From assembly GCA_021775255.1 (NCBI GenBank), contig JAJFIA010000019.1, positions 143,878-207,877 on the forward strand: DNA of 64,000 nt, in the 5' to 3' direction. Positions within the stretch are counted from its first letter, which is position 1; each line of letters starts with the position of its first letter. This stretch comes from Roseovarius sp. (GTDB lineage: Bacteria > Pseudomonadota > Alphaproteobacteria > Rhodobacterales > Rhodobacteraceae). Below the pieces are notes generated by a model. The model was not told the origin of the DNA, made no database searches, and saw only the letters and a list, made by a program, of their open reading frames with translations. Positions 9,977-20,624 of the stretch are shown in pieces. A program made the position numbers and the translations under genes.

Positions 9977-10831
9977 TCACACCGGCTTGCCCCTCTTCAT
10001 TACAGAAACAGCCACCCCACTCAAAACCAGCATTGAGGCAACGGCGAACCGCAGGCTCAAACCCTCACCAAGAAATGCAATACCCCCGCCAAGGGCAATC
10101 ACCGGCACGGTGAGCTGTGCCACAGCCGCAATGGAAGTCGGCAGGCGCGGCAGAACCGTATACCAAAGCGCATACCCAAAAGCCGAGGTCACGACCCCGG
10201 ACATGACGGCCAGTGCAGCCCCCCAAAGGCTGATCGGCAGGGCATCCGGCAACAGTAGTAACGCTGCCACGCCAAAAGGTACGGCCAGAACAAAATTCAC
10301 CGCCGTTGCAACCAGCGGATCACTGGCCTTGCGTCCGTGCAATGAATATATCCCCCAGCCAAACCCGGCCAGTCCCATCAGTACCGAGCCGATCACCCCG
10401 GGCGCATTTGCCCCCGCAGGCCAGAGCAGATACACCAGCCCGGCCATGGCCACCATCGCCCCGATCCAACGATTGACCGGCAAATATTCCCGCCCCAGAA
10501 CCGCGCCGGCAAACATGGTCATCTGCACGCCGCCAAATAAAATCAGCGCGCCGACGCCGGCCTCAAGTGTCACATAAGCATAGGAAAAACCCAATATATA
10601 AAGCGCAAGCATCAGCGGGCCAATCGCACCGCCAATTCCACGCGGTAGGGCGGGCTTCAGCCCGCCCCCCCTGAGCCATATCAATACCAATAGCGCCAAG
10701 GCCCCCGATCCCAGCCGGATCGCAGCAAAACCAGCGGGGCCAATGGCGGCATCATTCAGCGCCAAGCGGTTCAGGACCGAATTGGCGGCGAATGCAATCA
10801 TCGTGAGGACGGTCAGAAGAAACAGGCGCAT
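9977..10831 (-). CDS. DMT/EamA family transporter
   Basis: About ten hydrophobic segments with the EamA duplicated layout; start set at MRLFLLTVLTMIAFAANSVLNRLAL. Confidence 0.85.
   Translation of the reverse strand: MRLFLLTVLTMIAFAANSVLNRLALNDAAIGPAGFAAIRLGSGALALLVLIWLRGGGLKPALPRGIGGAIGPLMLALYILGFSYAYVTLEAGVGALILFGGVQMTMFAGAVLGREYLPVNRWIGAMVAMAGLVYLLWPAGANAPGVIGSVLMGLAGFGWGIYSLHGRKASDPLVATAVNFVLAVPFGVAALLLLPDALPISLWGAALAVMSGVVTSAFGYALWYTVLPRLPTSIAAVAQLTVPVIALGGGIAFLGEGLSLRFAVASMLVLSGVAVSVMKRGKPV
10645..10668. repeat. Palindromic repeat (GTAGGGCGGGCTTCAGCCCGCCCC) inside a CDS
   Basis: Self-complementary GGGCGGGCTtcAGCCCGCCC; close to the intergenic copy at 25452. Confidence 0.6.
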
Positions 10832-10891
10832 GAGGCACAACCTAGAGCCAATACAGGCATGAAAACAATGACAGATCAGCAAGATGACAAG

Positions 10892-10918
10892 AAAAGGGGC
10901 CGCCCGAAGGCAGCCCCA
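10892..10918 (-). terminator. groEL: Rho-independent terminator downstream of groEL
   Basis: Minus strand GGGGCTGCC-TTCG-GGCGGCCCC followed by TTTTCTT. Confidence 0.75.
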
Positions 10919-11007
10919 GATCATTTTACTGAACGGTTTGGCTCTCGGTGTTTGGCTATGCCAAACACCTGTCGCCTTACGGTCATTTTCGCAGAGCGAA
11001 AATAACC

Positions 11008-12669
<1,662 letters not shown>

Positions 12670-12701
12670 CTATAGGGTGTAAATTCAGGGTTAAAAGCGG
12701 C

Positions 12702-12989
12702 TCAGGCAATGATGCCCAGAACGTCGCTTTCTTTCATGATCAGCAGCTCTTCACCGTCAAGGGTGATCTCGGTGCCCGACCATTTGCCAAACAGTACCCG
12801 GTCCCCGGCTTTCACGGCCATCGGGATCAACTCGCCATTGTCCTTGCGGGCACCTTCGCCACAAGAAACAATTTCGCCTTCACTTGGCTTTTCCTTGGCA
12901 CTGTCAGGAATGATCAGCCCACCGGCTGTTTTCTCTTCGCTTTCAACGCGGCGCACAACGACGCGATCATGTAGCGGATTAAATGCCAT
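12702..12989 (-). CDS. groES: Co-chaperonin GroES
   Basis: [46 protein letters not shown]. Confidence 0.98.
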   Translation of the reverse strand: MAFNPLHDRVVVRRVESEEKTAGGLIIPDSAKEKPSEGEIVSCGEGARKDNGELIPMAVKAGDRVLFGKWSGTEITLDGEELLIMKESDVLGIIA

Positions 12990-13039
12990 CTTCGAGGCTC
13001 CTTAATCTCAATGTTTCAATTCCGCCCTCCTCTGGGCCG

Positions 13040-13066
13040 TTAGCACTCACCCACGGCGAGTGATAA
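13040..13066 (-). promoter_or_regulatory. CIRCE operator (HrcA binding site)
   Basis: TTAGCACTC-N9-GAGTGATAA, one mismatch from the consensus inverted repeat, upstream of groES. Confidence 0.93.
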
Positions 13067-13194
13067 CGACGCATAGCTAAGGATGTGCATGAGCGGAGTC
13101 AACAACTTAGCGACAATTATTTTTGCCCTTCGATTGCCCTGCCACTGCCATGGCACTAGCTTGTCATCAGCCATTCCCCGTGCCGAGGTGCCCC

Positions 13195-14181
13195 ATGAGC
13201 CGACTATTTGCCATTTTCCTGCTGATTTTCCAGGGCCTGCCCGCATGGGCCATCTGTGAAGGCACCGATCTGATCGCGGGCCTTGATGGGGCTGATCGCA
13301 CAGCCCTGGATACCCGCGCCCAAAATACAGCCTACCCGGAAGGCATTTTCTGGCGCGCGCGCAAAGGCAATTCTGAGATCACCCTCTTTGGCACCTACCA
13401 TTTCCACCATGACCAGACCGAGGCGCATCTTGCGATGCTCAAGCCATACATGGATCGGGCCGATGCGATTTATCTTGAGGTCTCAACCGGTGATCAAAAA
13501 CGCCTGCAACGTGAAATCGTGGCGGATCCATCGCTGATGTTCATCACCGAAGGCGAAACGCTGCCCGATCTTCTGGGGCCGGAGGACTGGAAAAAACTGG
13601 TGGCGGAAATGCGTATCCGCGCCATCCCCGGCTTCATGGTGGCCAAGTTCAAACCGTTCTGGGCGGCGATGATGCTGGGTATCGGCCCCTGCCAGACCCG
13701 CAACGGGCAGAAGGCGGGCAAAGGTATTGACGAACAAATCGGAGATTACGCCGCCACCATCGGCAAGGATAGCCGCTCACTCGAAGATTACCGCACCGTG
13801 CTGACGCTGTTTGATGCCTACCCGCTTGAGGATCAGCTTGATATGATCCGGCTGTTCTTTGCCTGGTCGGATCAGGCGGATGATGTTTCCTACACGCTGC
13901 TGACCCACTATCAGAAACAGGAGATTGCCCTGATCTGGGAATATTCCCGGCTGATTTCCCTCAAATACGGTGGCGATAATGCACAGGCAGATTTTGAACT
14001 GTTCGAGCGCCAGCTTCTGATCAATCGCAACGCCGGATGGATGGATGTCATCCTCAGGGCCGCCCCTGGCAAAACCCTGTTTCTGGCCATCGGGGCAGGG
14101 CACCTTCCGGGGGAAACCGGCCTTTTGCGATTACTGGAAAATCAGGGCTATGTGATCACGCGCCTGCCGCTTGAGCTTTGA
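13195..14181 (+). CDS. TraB/GumN family protein
   Basis: Signal peptide; ITLFGTYHFHHD and LAIGAGHLPGETGLLRLLENQGY GumN-type motifs. Confidence 0.85.
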   Translation: MSRLFAIFLLIFQGLPAWAICEGTDLIAGLDGADRTALDTRAQNTAYPEGIFWRARKGNSEITLFGTYHFHHDQTEAHLAMLKPYMDRADAIYLEVSTGDQKRLQREIVADPSLMFITEGETLPDLLGPEDWKKLVAEMRIRAIPGFMVAKFKPFWAAMMLGIGPCQTRNGQKAGKGIDEQIGDYAATIGKDSRSLEDYRTVLTLFDAYPLEDQLDMIRLFFAWSDQADDVSYTLLTHYQKQEIALIWEYSRLISLKYGGDNAQADFELFERQLLINRNAGWMDVILRAAPGKTLFLAIGAGHLPGETGLLRLLENQGYVITRLPLEL

Positions 14182-14200
14182 TAGGGGGGGAAGTTTAATA

Positions 14201-14236
14201 GCCTGAAGCGCTCCAAAAAACGCTTCAGGCGGTTTT
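14201..14236. terminator. Bidirectional hairpin terminator
   Basis: Perfect 10-bp stem GCCTGAAGCG/CGCTTCAGGC followed by GGTTTT, between convergent genes. Confidence 0.7.
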
Positions 14237-14249
14237 CCATAACCCGTGA

Positions 14250-14774
14250 TCAGAAGCGGAAAGCGCCCCTGAGCTGAACGGTTGTGGCCTCAAGATCGCT
14301 GCCGGAATTGTTGAAGCTGTTGAAGTCGTGATACAGGATTTCAGCGCCAACCGAGAAGTTTTGAGTGACCCGGTGCTCGTATCCGCCGCCAATGACATAG
14401 CCATTGTCGCTACCAGAGTTATCCGTGTTCGCCCAGGCATAGCCCCCGGTGGCGTAAATCAGGCCGGGGCCGATCGCATAGCCGGCACGAACTTTGGCGC
14501 GGAAAATCTGTTCCACCTCCAAGCCGCCGTTGTTGATGTCGGCGAAGTCAAAATCAAGACCGGCACCAATAACAAAATTGTTGCCAAGATCATAATCATA
14601 CCCGGCAATGAAACCGCCAATGAAGCCTTCATCGCTGCCGCCCGGGCTTCTGTCAACATCGGCATAGCCAAGCTCGACACCGCCATAAGCGCCGGTCCAA
14701 TCATATGTCTGGGCCATGGCCGGGGCCGCTGCCAGCGTGACTGCAGTTGTAACAAGGGGGAGTATCTTACGCAT
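14250..14774 (-). CDS. Outer-membrane beta-barrel protein (Omp25/OmpA-like)
   Basis: Signal peptide MRKILPLVTTAVTLAAAPAMAQ, YDWTGAYGGVELGYA start, terminal VQLRGAFRF. Confidence 0.9.
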   Translation of the reverse strand: MRKILPLVTTAVTLAAAPAMAQTYDWTGAYGGVELGYADVDRSPGGSDEGFIGGFIAGYDYDLGNNFVIGAGLDFDFADINNGGLEVEQIFRAKVRAGYAIGPGLIYATGGYAWANTDNSGSDNGYVIGGGYEHRVTQNFSVGAEILYHDFNSFNNSGSDLEATTVQLRGAFRF

Positions 14775-15336
14775 TTTTCACGTCCTTTTTCTAGATTCAG
14801 GGCTTGCCGATATTTGTTGCCCGTTTCGTTTCATATGGTCAGAAATTTATCGTTGCCTGTTGATAATTATGGAACTGACGACACATCATTCAAGTGATGC
14901 TGGCCTCGCGAGAATTCAACAAACGGTGATCTGCCCGGCTGATTGTTGCGCAAACACCGATAAATCTGGGCCAATTTCCGCGCGCTCTTGGATAAATCCC
15001 GAAATACACTGCCTGAGCTTGGGCGGGCCATGCTCGACATATCCAAGCGCACGCACCGCGAGATGAAGGATGCCGCACTCGTCTGCTGCGGCCCCGAGGC
15101 CGACCTGGCCCATAAAATCCAGAAACAAATCGCCAAAAAACGCAAAAATGCTCATCGCCAACCTGACGTCTTTGCGCTGATCTGACACGGCTAATTGTGA
15201 AACTTGGCAGGTGGGTCTGAGCGCAAGATGCAAAGACCTGACTGAGGCGCAGCGCTGCGGCCTTGCCTCACAAACCACATCCCGACAGGCCCCATAACTG
15301 CAAGATGAGCTAATACCACCGCCTGAGTGCCGGGCC

Positions 15337-15461
15337 GCGCCTGCCCGTGGGGTGGCGCTGCAACGGTTGTGACCTGCCACTTTATCTTAGCCAAACACAT
15401 CCATCCTCTGAACGATGCGCCACCCTCACCCAAGCGCCAGCCCGCCGGAACGGGCAGGCGC
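15337..15461. repeat. GC-rich inverted repeats in a non-coding gap
   Basis: GCGCCTGCCCGT (15337-15348) pairs with ACGGGCAGGCGC (15450-15461); GCGCCAGCCCG (15434-15444) competes for the same arm. Confidence 0.6.
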
Positions 15462-15605
15462 TGCCCGGCGACGCGATGCGCCTTGATTCCGGGCGGGGAT
15501 CGAACCTTAATGTCCGCTCCGGGCTCAAATACACAGATAGAAAACGGCGGAAGGCCACAGTATTCAGATCATTATCCACAATCTGATTTGTAACCCCCAA
15601 AATCC

Positions 15606-18600
15606 TCACTCCGCCGGAACCGCCTCCACGTCTGCGGCCAAAGGATGCGGCAGCTTGTCAAGCATTTCGATCGGGCAGACCATTATGAAATTGCCCCGTT
15701 CCTGATCCCAGTAGCGCAAAATCTCCTGCGCCTTTTTGCTGCCGGTCTCTGCCGCGTGGCGCTTGATCAGATATTCCAGCTCAGCCGCCCAATACCCGTC
15801 TGCCACCGCCGATGTCACCACCGTCTCACGATTGATCAGTTTATCCGTCGCCCCTTCGGGATCATATAAATAAGCCATCCCACCGGTCATGCCTGCGGCA
15901 AAATTGGCGCCCACCGGCCCAAGGATCACCGCCACACCGCCGGTCATGTATTCACAGCCATTGCTGCCGCAGCCCTCGATCACCACCTTGGCACCGGAAT
16001 TGCGCACGCCAAAACGCTCGCCTGCGCGCCCGGCGGCAAACAAAAACCCGGCCGTCGCACCATAAAGCACCGTGTTGCCGATGATGGTGTTTTCCGCCGC
16101 CACCAGATTGCTGGCCATCGCCGGGCGCACCACGATTGTGCCGCCGCTCAGGCCCTTGCCAACATAATCATTGGCATCGCCCTCCACCTCGATCTTCAGC
16201 CCCGGTGCGGCAAACGCGCCCAAAGATTGCCCCGCACTGCCTTGAAGTTTCACCGTCAGATGATCATGCTGCAGGCCATTATTCATGCCAAAATTGCGCA
16301 CGATATGCGAGGAAACCCGCGCCCCCACGGTGCGATGGGTATTCTGCACCGCATAGGAAAGCTGCATCTTCTCGCCGTCTTCCAGAAACCTTTGCGCATC
16401 GCGCACGATCTCGGCGTCCAGGGTATCGGGCACCTCGGTGCGCGGGCGCAAACGGTCATAGGAAATCCCGGCTGCGCCATCGACGGTGATCAGCATCGGA
16501 TTAAGATCAAGATCATCCAGATGCGCGCTGCCCCGGCTTACCTGCGTCAGCAAGTCCGCCCGGCCGATCACATCATCCAGGGAGCGTGCCCCGATACTGG
16601 CCAGAATTTCCCGCACTTCCTGCGCGTAAAACGTGATCAGGTTGACCACCTTATCGGCACTACCGGTGAATTTCCCGCGCAGTGCCTCATCCTGTGTACA
16701 CACCCCCACCGGGCAGGTGTTGCTTTGGCATTGACGCACCATGATACAGCCCATCGCAATCAGCGCCGCCGTGCCGATGCCGTATTCCTCGGCCCCCATC
16801 ATCGCCGCCATCACAATATCGCGGCCCGTGCGCAGCCCCCCATCGGTGCGCAGCGTAATCCGGTCGCGCAGCTTGTTCATGCTCAATACCTGATGCGCCT
16901 CGGTCAGCCCCATCTCCCACGGTAGACCGGCATATTTGATGCTGGTGGCCGGGCTTGCCCCGGTGCCGCCATTATGGCCCGAGATCAGGATCACATCCGC
17001 CTTGGCCTTTGCCACGCCCGCGGCAATCGTGCCCACGCCGGATTGCGCCACCAGCTTGACCGTGACCTTGGCCCGCGGATTGATCTGCTTGAGATCGTAA
17101 ATCAACTGCGCCAGATCCTCGATCGAGTAAATATCATGATGCGGCGGCGGGCTGATCAGCGTGACACCTTGCGTGGAATGCCTGAGCCGGGCAATCAGTT
17201 TGGTCACTTTCATCCCCGGCAGTTGTCCGCCCTCACCGGGCTTGGCGCCTTGGGCCACCTTGATCTCAAGTTCTTCACATTGATTAAGATATTCCGCCGT
17301 CACCCCGAAGCGCCCGGAAGCCACCTGTTTGATCTTGGCGCTTGGATTGTCGCCGTTGGGTTCAGGCGTAAAATGCGCCGGGTCTTCGCCGCCCTCGCCA
17401 CTATCGGATCGCGCACCGATCCGGTTCATCGCCACGTTCAGCGTCTTGTGCGCCTCGGGGCTCAATGCCCCCAATGACATCCCCGGCGTCACAAACCGCT
17501 TGCGGATCGAGGTCACGCTCTCCACCTCATCCACTGAAATTGCCGCGCCCATCGGCTTGATCGCCATCAGATCTCGCAGATGTATTGGCGGGTTGGCCTG
17601 CATCGCATTGCTATAGCGTTTCCACAGCTCAAAGCTCGCGTTGTTGCACGCCATCTGCAAAAGATGCATGTTCTGCGCGCCCCAGGCATGGCTCTCACCG
17701 GTCTGGCGCGCCTTGTAAAACCCGCCAATCGGCAGGATGCCCGGCCCCCGCGCATAGGCCTGATCATGCACCTCTTCCAGCTTGGCCTGAATGCCGCTGA
17801 TCCCGATGCCACTGATCCGGCTGATCAATCCGGGGAAAAATTCGGCGCACATCGCCCGGCTGAGGCCGATCGCTTCGAAATTGAGGCCCCCGCGATAGGA
17901 TGAAATCACCGAAATCCCCATCTTCGACATGATCTTGAGCAATCCCTGATCAATCGCGTGGCGATACCGTGCCACCACTTCCGTCAGGCTGCCCTCCAGC
18001 AATCCCCGCCCGATCCGGTCGGCCAGAGAATCCTCCGCCAGATAGGCATTCACCACCGTCGCCCCGGCCCCGATCAGCACAGCAAAATAATGCGGATCAA
18101 CACACTCGGCCGAGCGCACATTCAATGAGGTAAAGGTGCGTAACCCCATCCGCGTGAGATGCGAATGCACCGCAGACGTGGCCAGGATCATCGGCATTCC
18201 GATCCGGCCCTCGCCGGAATGCTGATCCGTCAGCGCGATATGCCCCGCGCCAGAACGCACCGCATCCTCGGCCTCGGCCCTGATCCGTGTCAGCCCCGCC
18301 TGCAACGCGCCGGTGCCACGCTCAAAACTGCAATCAATCTCGGCCACATCGGCGTTGAAATGCTGCATCAGCTCGTGCCATTGCGTATTGCCCACAAACG
18401 GGCTTTCCAGCACCAGAATCTCGGTCTGCGCGCCGCTTTCATCCAGCACGTTCTTGAGATTGCCAAACCGCGTCTTGAGGCTCATCACCCGGTATTCGCG
18501 CAGGCTGTCAATCGGCGGGTTGGTCACCTGAGAAAAGTTCTGCCGAAAATAATGGCTCAGGGGCCGATAGCGCTTGCTCAGCACCGCCGAGGGCGTATCA

Positions 18601-20138
18601 TCGCCCATCGAGGCAATCGTCTCTTTGCCGTCCTCACCCATGGGGGCAAGAATTTGTTCCATCTCTTCAATGGTATAGCCCGCCGCAATCTGGCGTTTGC
18701 GCAGTTCTTCACCGGTGTATATCGGCGCTTCACTGACCACCGCCAGCCTGGCATCCAACTCGTTGATCTTGCCCACCCAATCGCCAAATGGCACAGCCCG
18801 CGCCATTTTGTCCTTGATCTCGGTGTCGTGATACATCTGCCCGCTTTGCATATCCACCGCCAGCATCTGACCGGGGCCAAGCGCCCCTTTTTCAACGATA
18901 TAGGCCTCATCCACCGGTACCATCCCGGCCTCGGATCCGGCAATCACCAGCCCATCACCGGTGACCACATAGCGCATCGGCCTGAGCCCATTGCGGTCCA
19001 GCCCCGCCACAACCCAGCGGCCATCGGTCATCGCCAGGGCGGCCGGGCCATCCCACGGCTCCATCACCGAATTGCAATAGGAATACATATCGCGCCACGC
19101 CTGCGGCAGCTCCTGCGCCTGATTTGACCAGCTTTCCGGCACCAGCATGGTTTTCGCCATCGGGGCCGAGCGCCCGGCCCGCACCAGCACCTCAAACACC
19201 GCATCAAGGGCCGCACTGTCACTTGATCCGCTTGCCACAATCGGCTTGATATCCTCGGCCATCTCGCCAAACGCGCTTGAGGCCATCCTGATCTCGTGGC
19301 TTTTCAGCCAGTTGAGATTGCCCTTGAGCGTATTGATCTCGCCATTATGCGCCAGCATGCGAAACGGCTGCGCCAGCCACCATTGCGGGAAAGTATTGGT
19401 GGAATAGCGCTGATGATAAATCGCGAAGGCCGATTTGAAACGCTCATCCATCAGATCGGGGTAAAAAACCGCCACCTGCTCGGCCAGCATCATGCCCTTG
19501 TAGATGATCGACCGGCACGATAGCGAGGCAATATAAAGCTCGCGGATTCCCGCCGCCGACGCGGCTTTTTCGATCCGCCGCCGGATCACATATAATTCGC
19601 GCTCAAACGCCTCCTCATCGATCCCCTTGGCATTGGAAATCAAAATCTGTTCAATCTCGGGCCGCGTCGCGTTGGCCTTCTCGCCAAGGCATGTCACATC
19701 CACCGGCACATGCCGCCAGCCATAAATCGTGTGCCCCATGCGCAGCACTTCGGTTTCCACAATCGTGCGGCATTTTTCCTGTGCCGCAAAATCCGTGCGC
19801 GGCAAAAACACCTGCCCTACGGCGATCAGTTGATCCTGCCTTGGCTCATGGCCGGTGCGCTGAATCTGATCATAGAAAAACGCCACCGGTATTTGCACAT
19901 GTATCCCCGCGCCATCTCCGGTTTTACCATCCGCATCTACCGCCCCCCGGTGCCACACCGCCTTCAGCGCCTCAATGCCCGCCGCGACCACGCCGCGCGT
20001 GGGCTTGCCATCGGTTGAAACCACCAGACCAACGCCGCAGGATGAATGCTCATCCGCCGCCGAATACATCCCGTTTACCGCCAGCCATTTGCGTTTGGCT
20101 TCTTCGGCTATGGCCCAGTCATTATCAAAAACGGTCAT
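15606..20138 (-). CDS. gltB: Glutamate synthase large subunit
   Basis: 1510 aa; CGVGLVVSTDGKPTRGVV class-II amidotransferase N-terminus, FMN/3Fe-4S region MVRQCQSNTCPVGVCTQ. Confidence 0.98.
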   Translation of the reverse strand: MTVFDNDWAIAEEAKRKWLAVNGMYSAADEHSSCGVGLVVSTDGKPTRGVVAAGIEALKAVWHRGAVDADGKTGDGAGIHVQIPVAFFYDQIQRTGHEPRQDQLIAVGQVFLPRTDFAAQEKCRTIVETEVLRMGHTIYGWRHVPVDVTCLGEKANATRPEIEQILISNAKGIDEEAFERELYVIRRRIEKAASAAGIRELYIASLSCRSIIYKGMMLAEQVAVFYPDLMDERFKSAFAIYHQRYSTNTFPQWWLAQPFRMLAHNGEINTLKGNLNWLKSHEIRMASSAFGEMAEDIKPIVASGSSDSAALDAVFEVLVRAGRSAPMAKTMLVPESWSNQAQELPQAWRDMYSYCNSVMEPWDGPAALAMTDGRWVVAGLDRNGLRPMRYVVTGDGLVIAGSEAGMVPVDEAYIVEKGALGPGQMLAVDMQSGQMYHDTEIKDKMARAVPFGDWVGKINELDARLAVVSEAPIYTGEELRKRQIAAGYTIEEMEQILAPMGEDGKETIASMGDDTPSAVLSKRYRPLSHYFRQNFSQVTNPPIDSLREYRVMSLKTRFGNLKNVLDESGAQTEILVLESPFVGNTQWHELMQHFNADVAEIDCSFERGTGALQAGLTRIRAEAEDAVRSGAGHIALTDQHSGEGRIGMPMILATSAVHSHLTRMGLRTFTSLNVRSAECVDPHYFAVLIGAGATVVNAYLAEDSLADRIGRGLLEGSLTEVVARYRHAIDQGLLKIMSKMGISVISSYRGGLNFEAIGLSRAMCAEFFPGLISRISGIGISGIQAKLEEVHDQAYARGPGILPIGGFYKARQTGESHAWGAQNMHLLQMACNNASFELWKRYSNAMQANPPIHLRDLMAIKPMGAAISVDEVESVTSIRKRFVTPGMSLGALSPEAHKTLNVAMNRIGARSDSGEGGEDPAHFTPEPNGDNPSAKIKQVASGRFGVTAEYLNQCEELEIKVAQGAKPGEGGQLPGMKVTKLIARLRHSTQGVTLISPPPHHDIYSIEDLAQLIYDLKQINPRAKVTVKLVAQSGVGTIAAGVAKAKADVILISGHNGGTGASPATSIKYAGLPWEMGLTEAHQVLSMNKLRDRITLRTDGGLRTGRDIVMAAMMGAEEYGIGTAALIAMGCIMVRQCQSNTCPVGVCTQDEALRGKFTGSADKVVNLITFYAQEVREILASIGARSLDDVIGRADLLTQVSRGSAHLDDLDLNPMLITVDGAAGISYDRLRPRTEVPDTLDAEIVRDAQRFLEDGEKMQLSYAVQNTHRTVGARVSSHIVRNFGMNNGLQHDHLTVKLQGSAGQSLGAFAAPGLKIEVEGDANDYVGKGLSGGTIVVRPAMASNLVAAENTIIGNTVLYGATAGFLFAAGRAGERFGVRNSGAKVVIEGCGSNGCEYMTGGVAVILGPVGANFAAGMTGGMAYLYDPEGATDKLINRETVVTSAVADGYWAAELEYLIKRHAAETGSKKAQEILRYWDQERGNFIMVCPIEMLDKLPHPLAADVEAVPAE

Positions 20139-20581
20139 TGCGTCGCTCCCTCACTTGCATGCAGGTTATTGGCCTCATAATCGGCACGGCTCACACGCAC
20201 ATGATCCCCCGCCAGCGCATAGCCTTGCGGGCAACAATCGGCATAGACCTCGCGGATCAGGGTGGCCCCTCCGGCATTTTCAAACAGGCCGGGGGCCAGC
20301 TCGTAATAGGCCGCTCCAGGGCCTTTGGTATCGCGAAACCAAAGCGCCGAGCCACATCTGTCACACCAGGCGCGCTCGGCAAATTCGGACGATTGAAAGG
20401 TTTTGACCGGGCCGGTTATTGTCACCGCACCTCGCGGCATTTCAATCCCCATCTGAATTGACCCGCTCCACCTTCGGCACATCTCGCAGTGACACGCGGA
20501 AATATCCCCCAACGGCACGTCAACGGTAACGCGAACAGCGCCGCACAGGCATCGCCCTTTGGTTTTTGGTACTGCGTCCAT
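20135..20581 (-). CDS. GFA (glutathione-dependent formaldehyde-activating enzyme-like) family protein
   Basis: GRCLCGAVRV, CHCEMCRRWSG, CDRCGSALWF zinc motifs; ATGA overlap with gltB. Confidence 0.88.
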   Translation of the reverse strand: MDAVPKTKGRCLCGAVRVTVDVPLGDISACHCEMCRRWSGSIQMGIEMPRGAVTITGPVKTFQSSEFAERAWCDRCGSALWFRDTKGPGAAYYELAPGLFENAGGATLIREVYADCCPQGYALAGDHVRVSRADYEANNLHASEGATQ

Positions 20582-20624
20582 CACTTTCAATCTTTCATTC
20601 AATGGGTTAGCCCGCCCGGCCTGC

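Noticed and set aside
15492-15515. tRNA-like T-loop on the minus strand (GGTTCGATCCCCGCCCGGAATCA)
   Set aside because: The five-base T-stem does not pair around the TTCGATC loop, and no D-arm or anticodon arm could be found upstream.
18159-19127. Long plus-strand ORF opposite gltB (322 aa)
   Set aside because: Antisense to a clear gltB reading frame; His/Arg/Pro-rich composition typical of GC-rich shadow ORFs.
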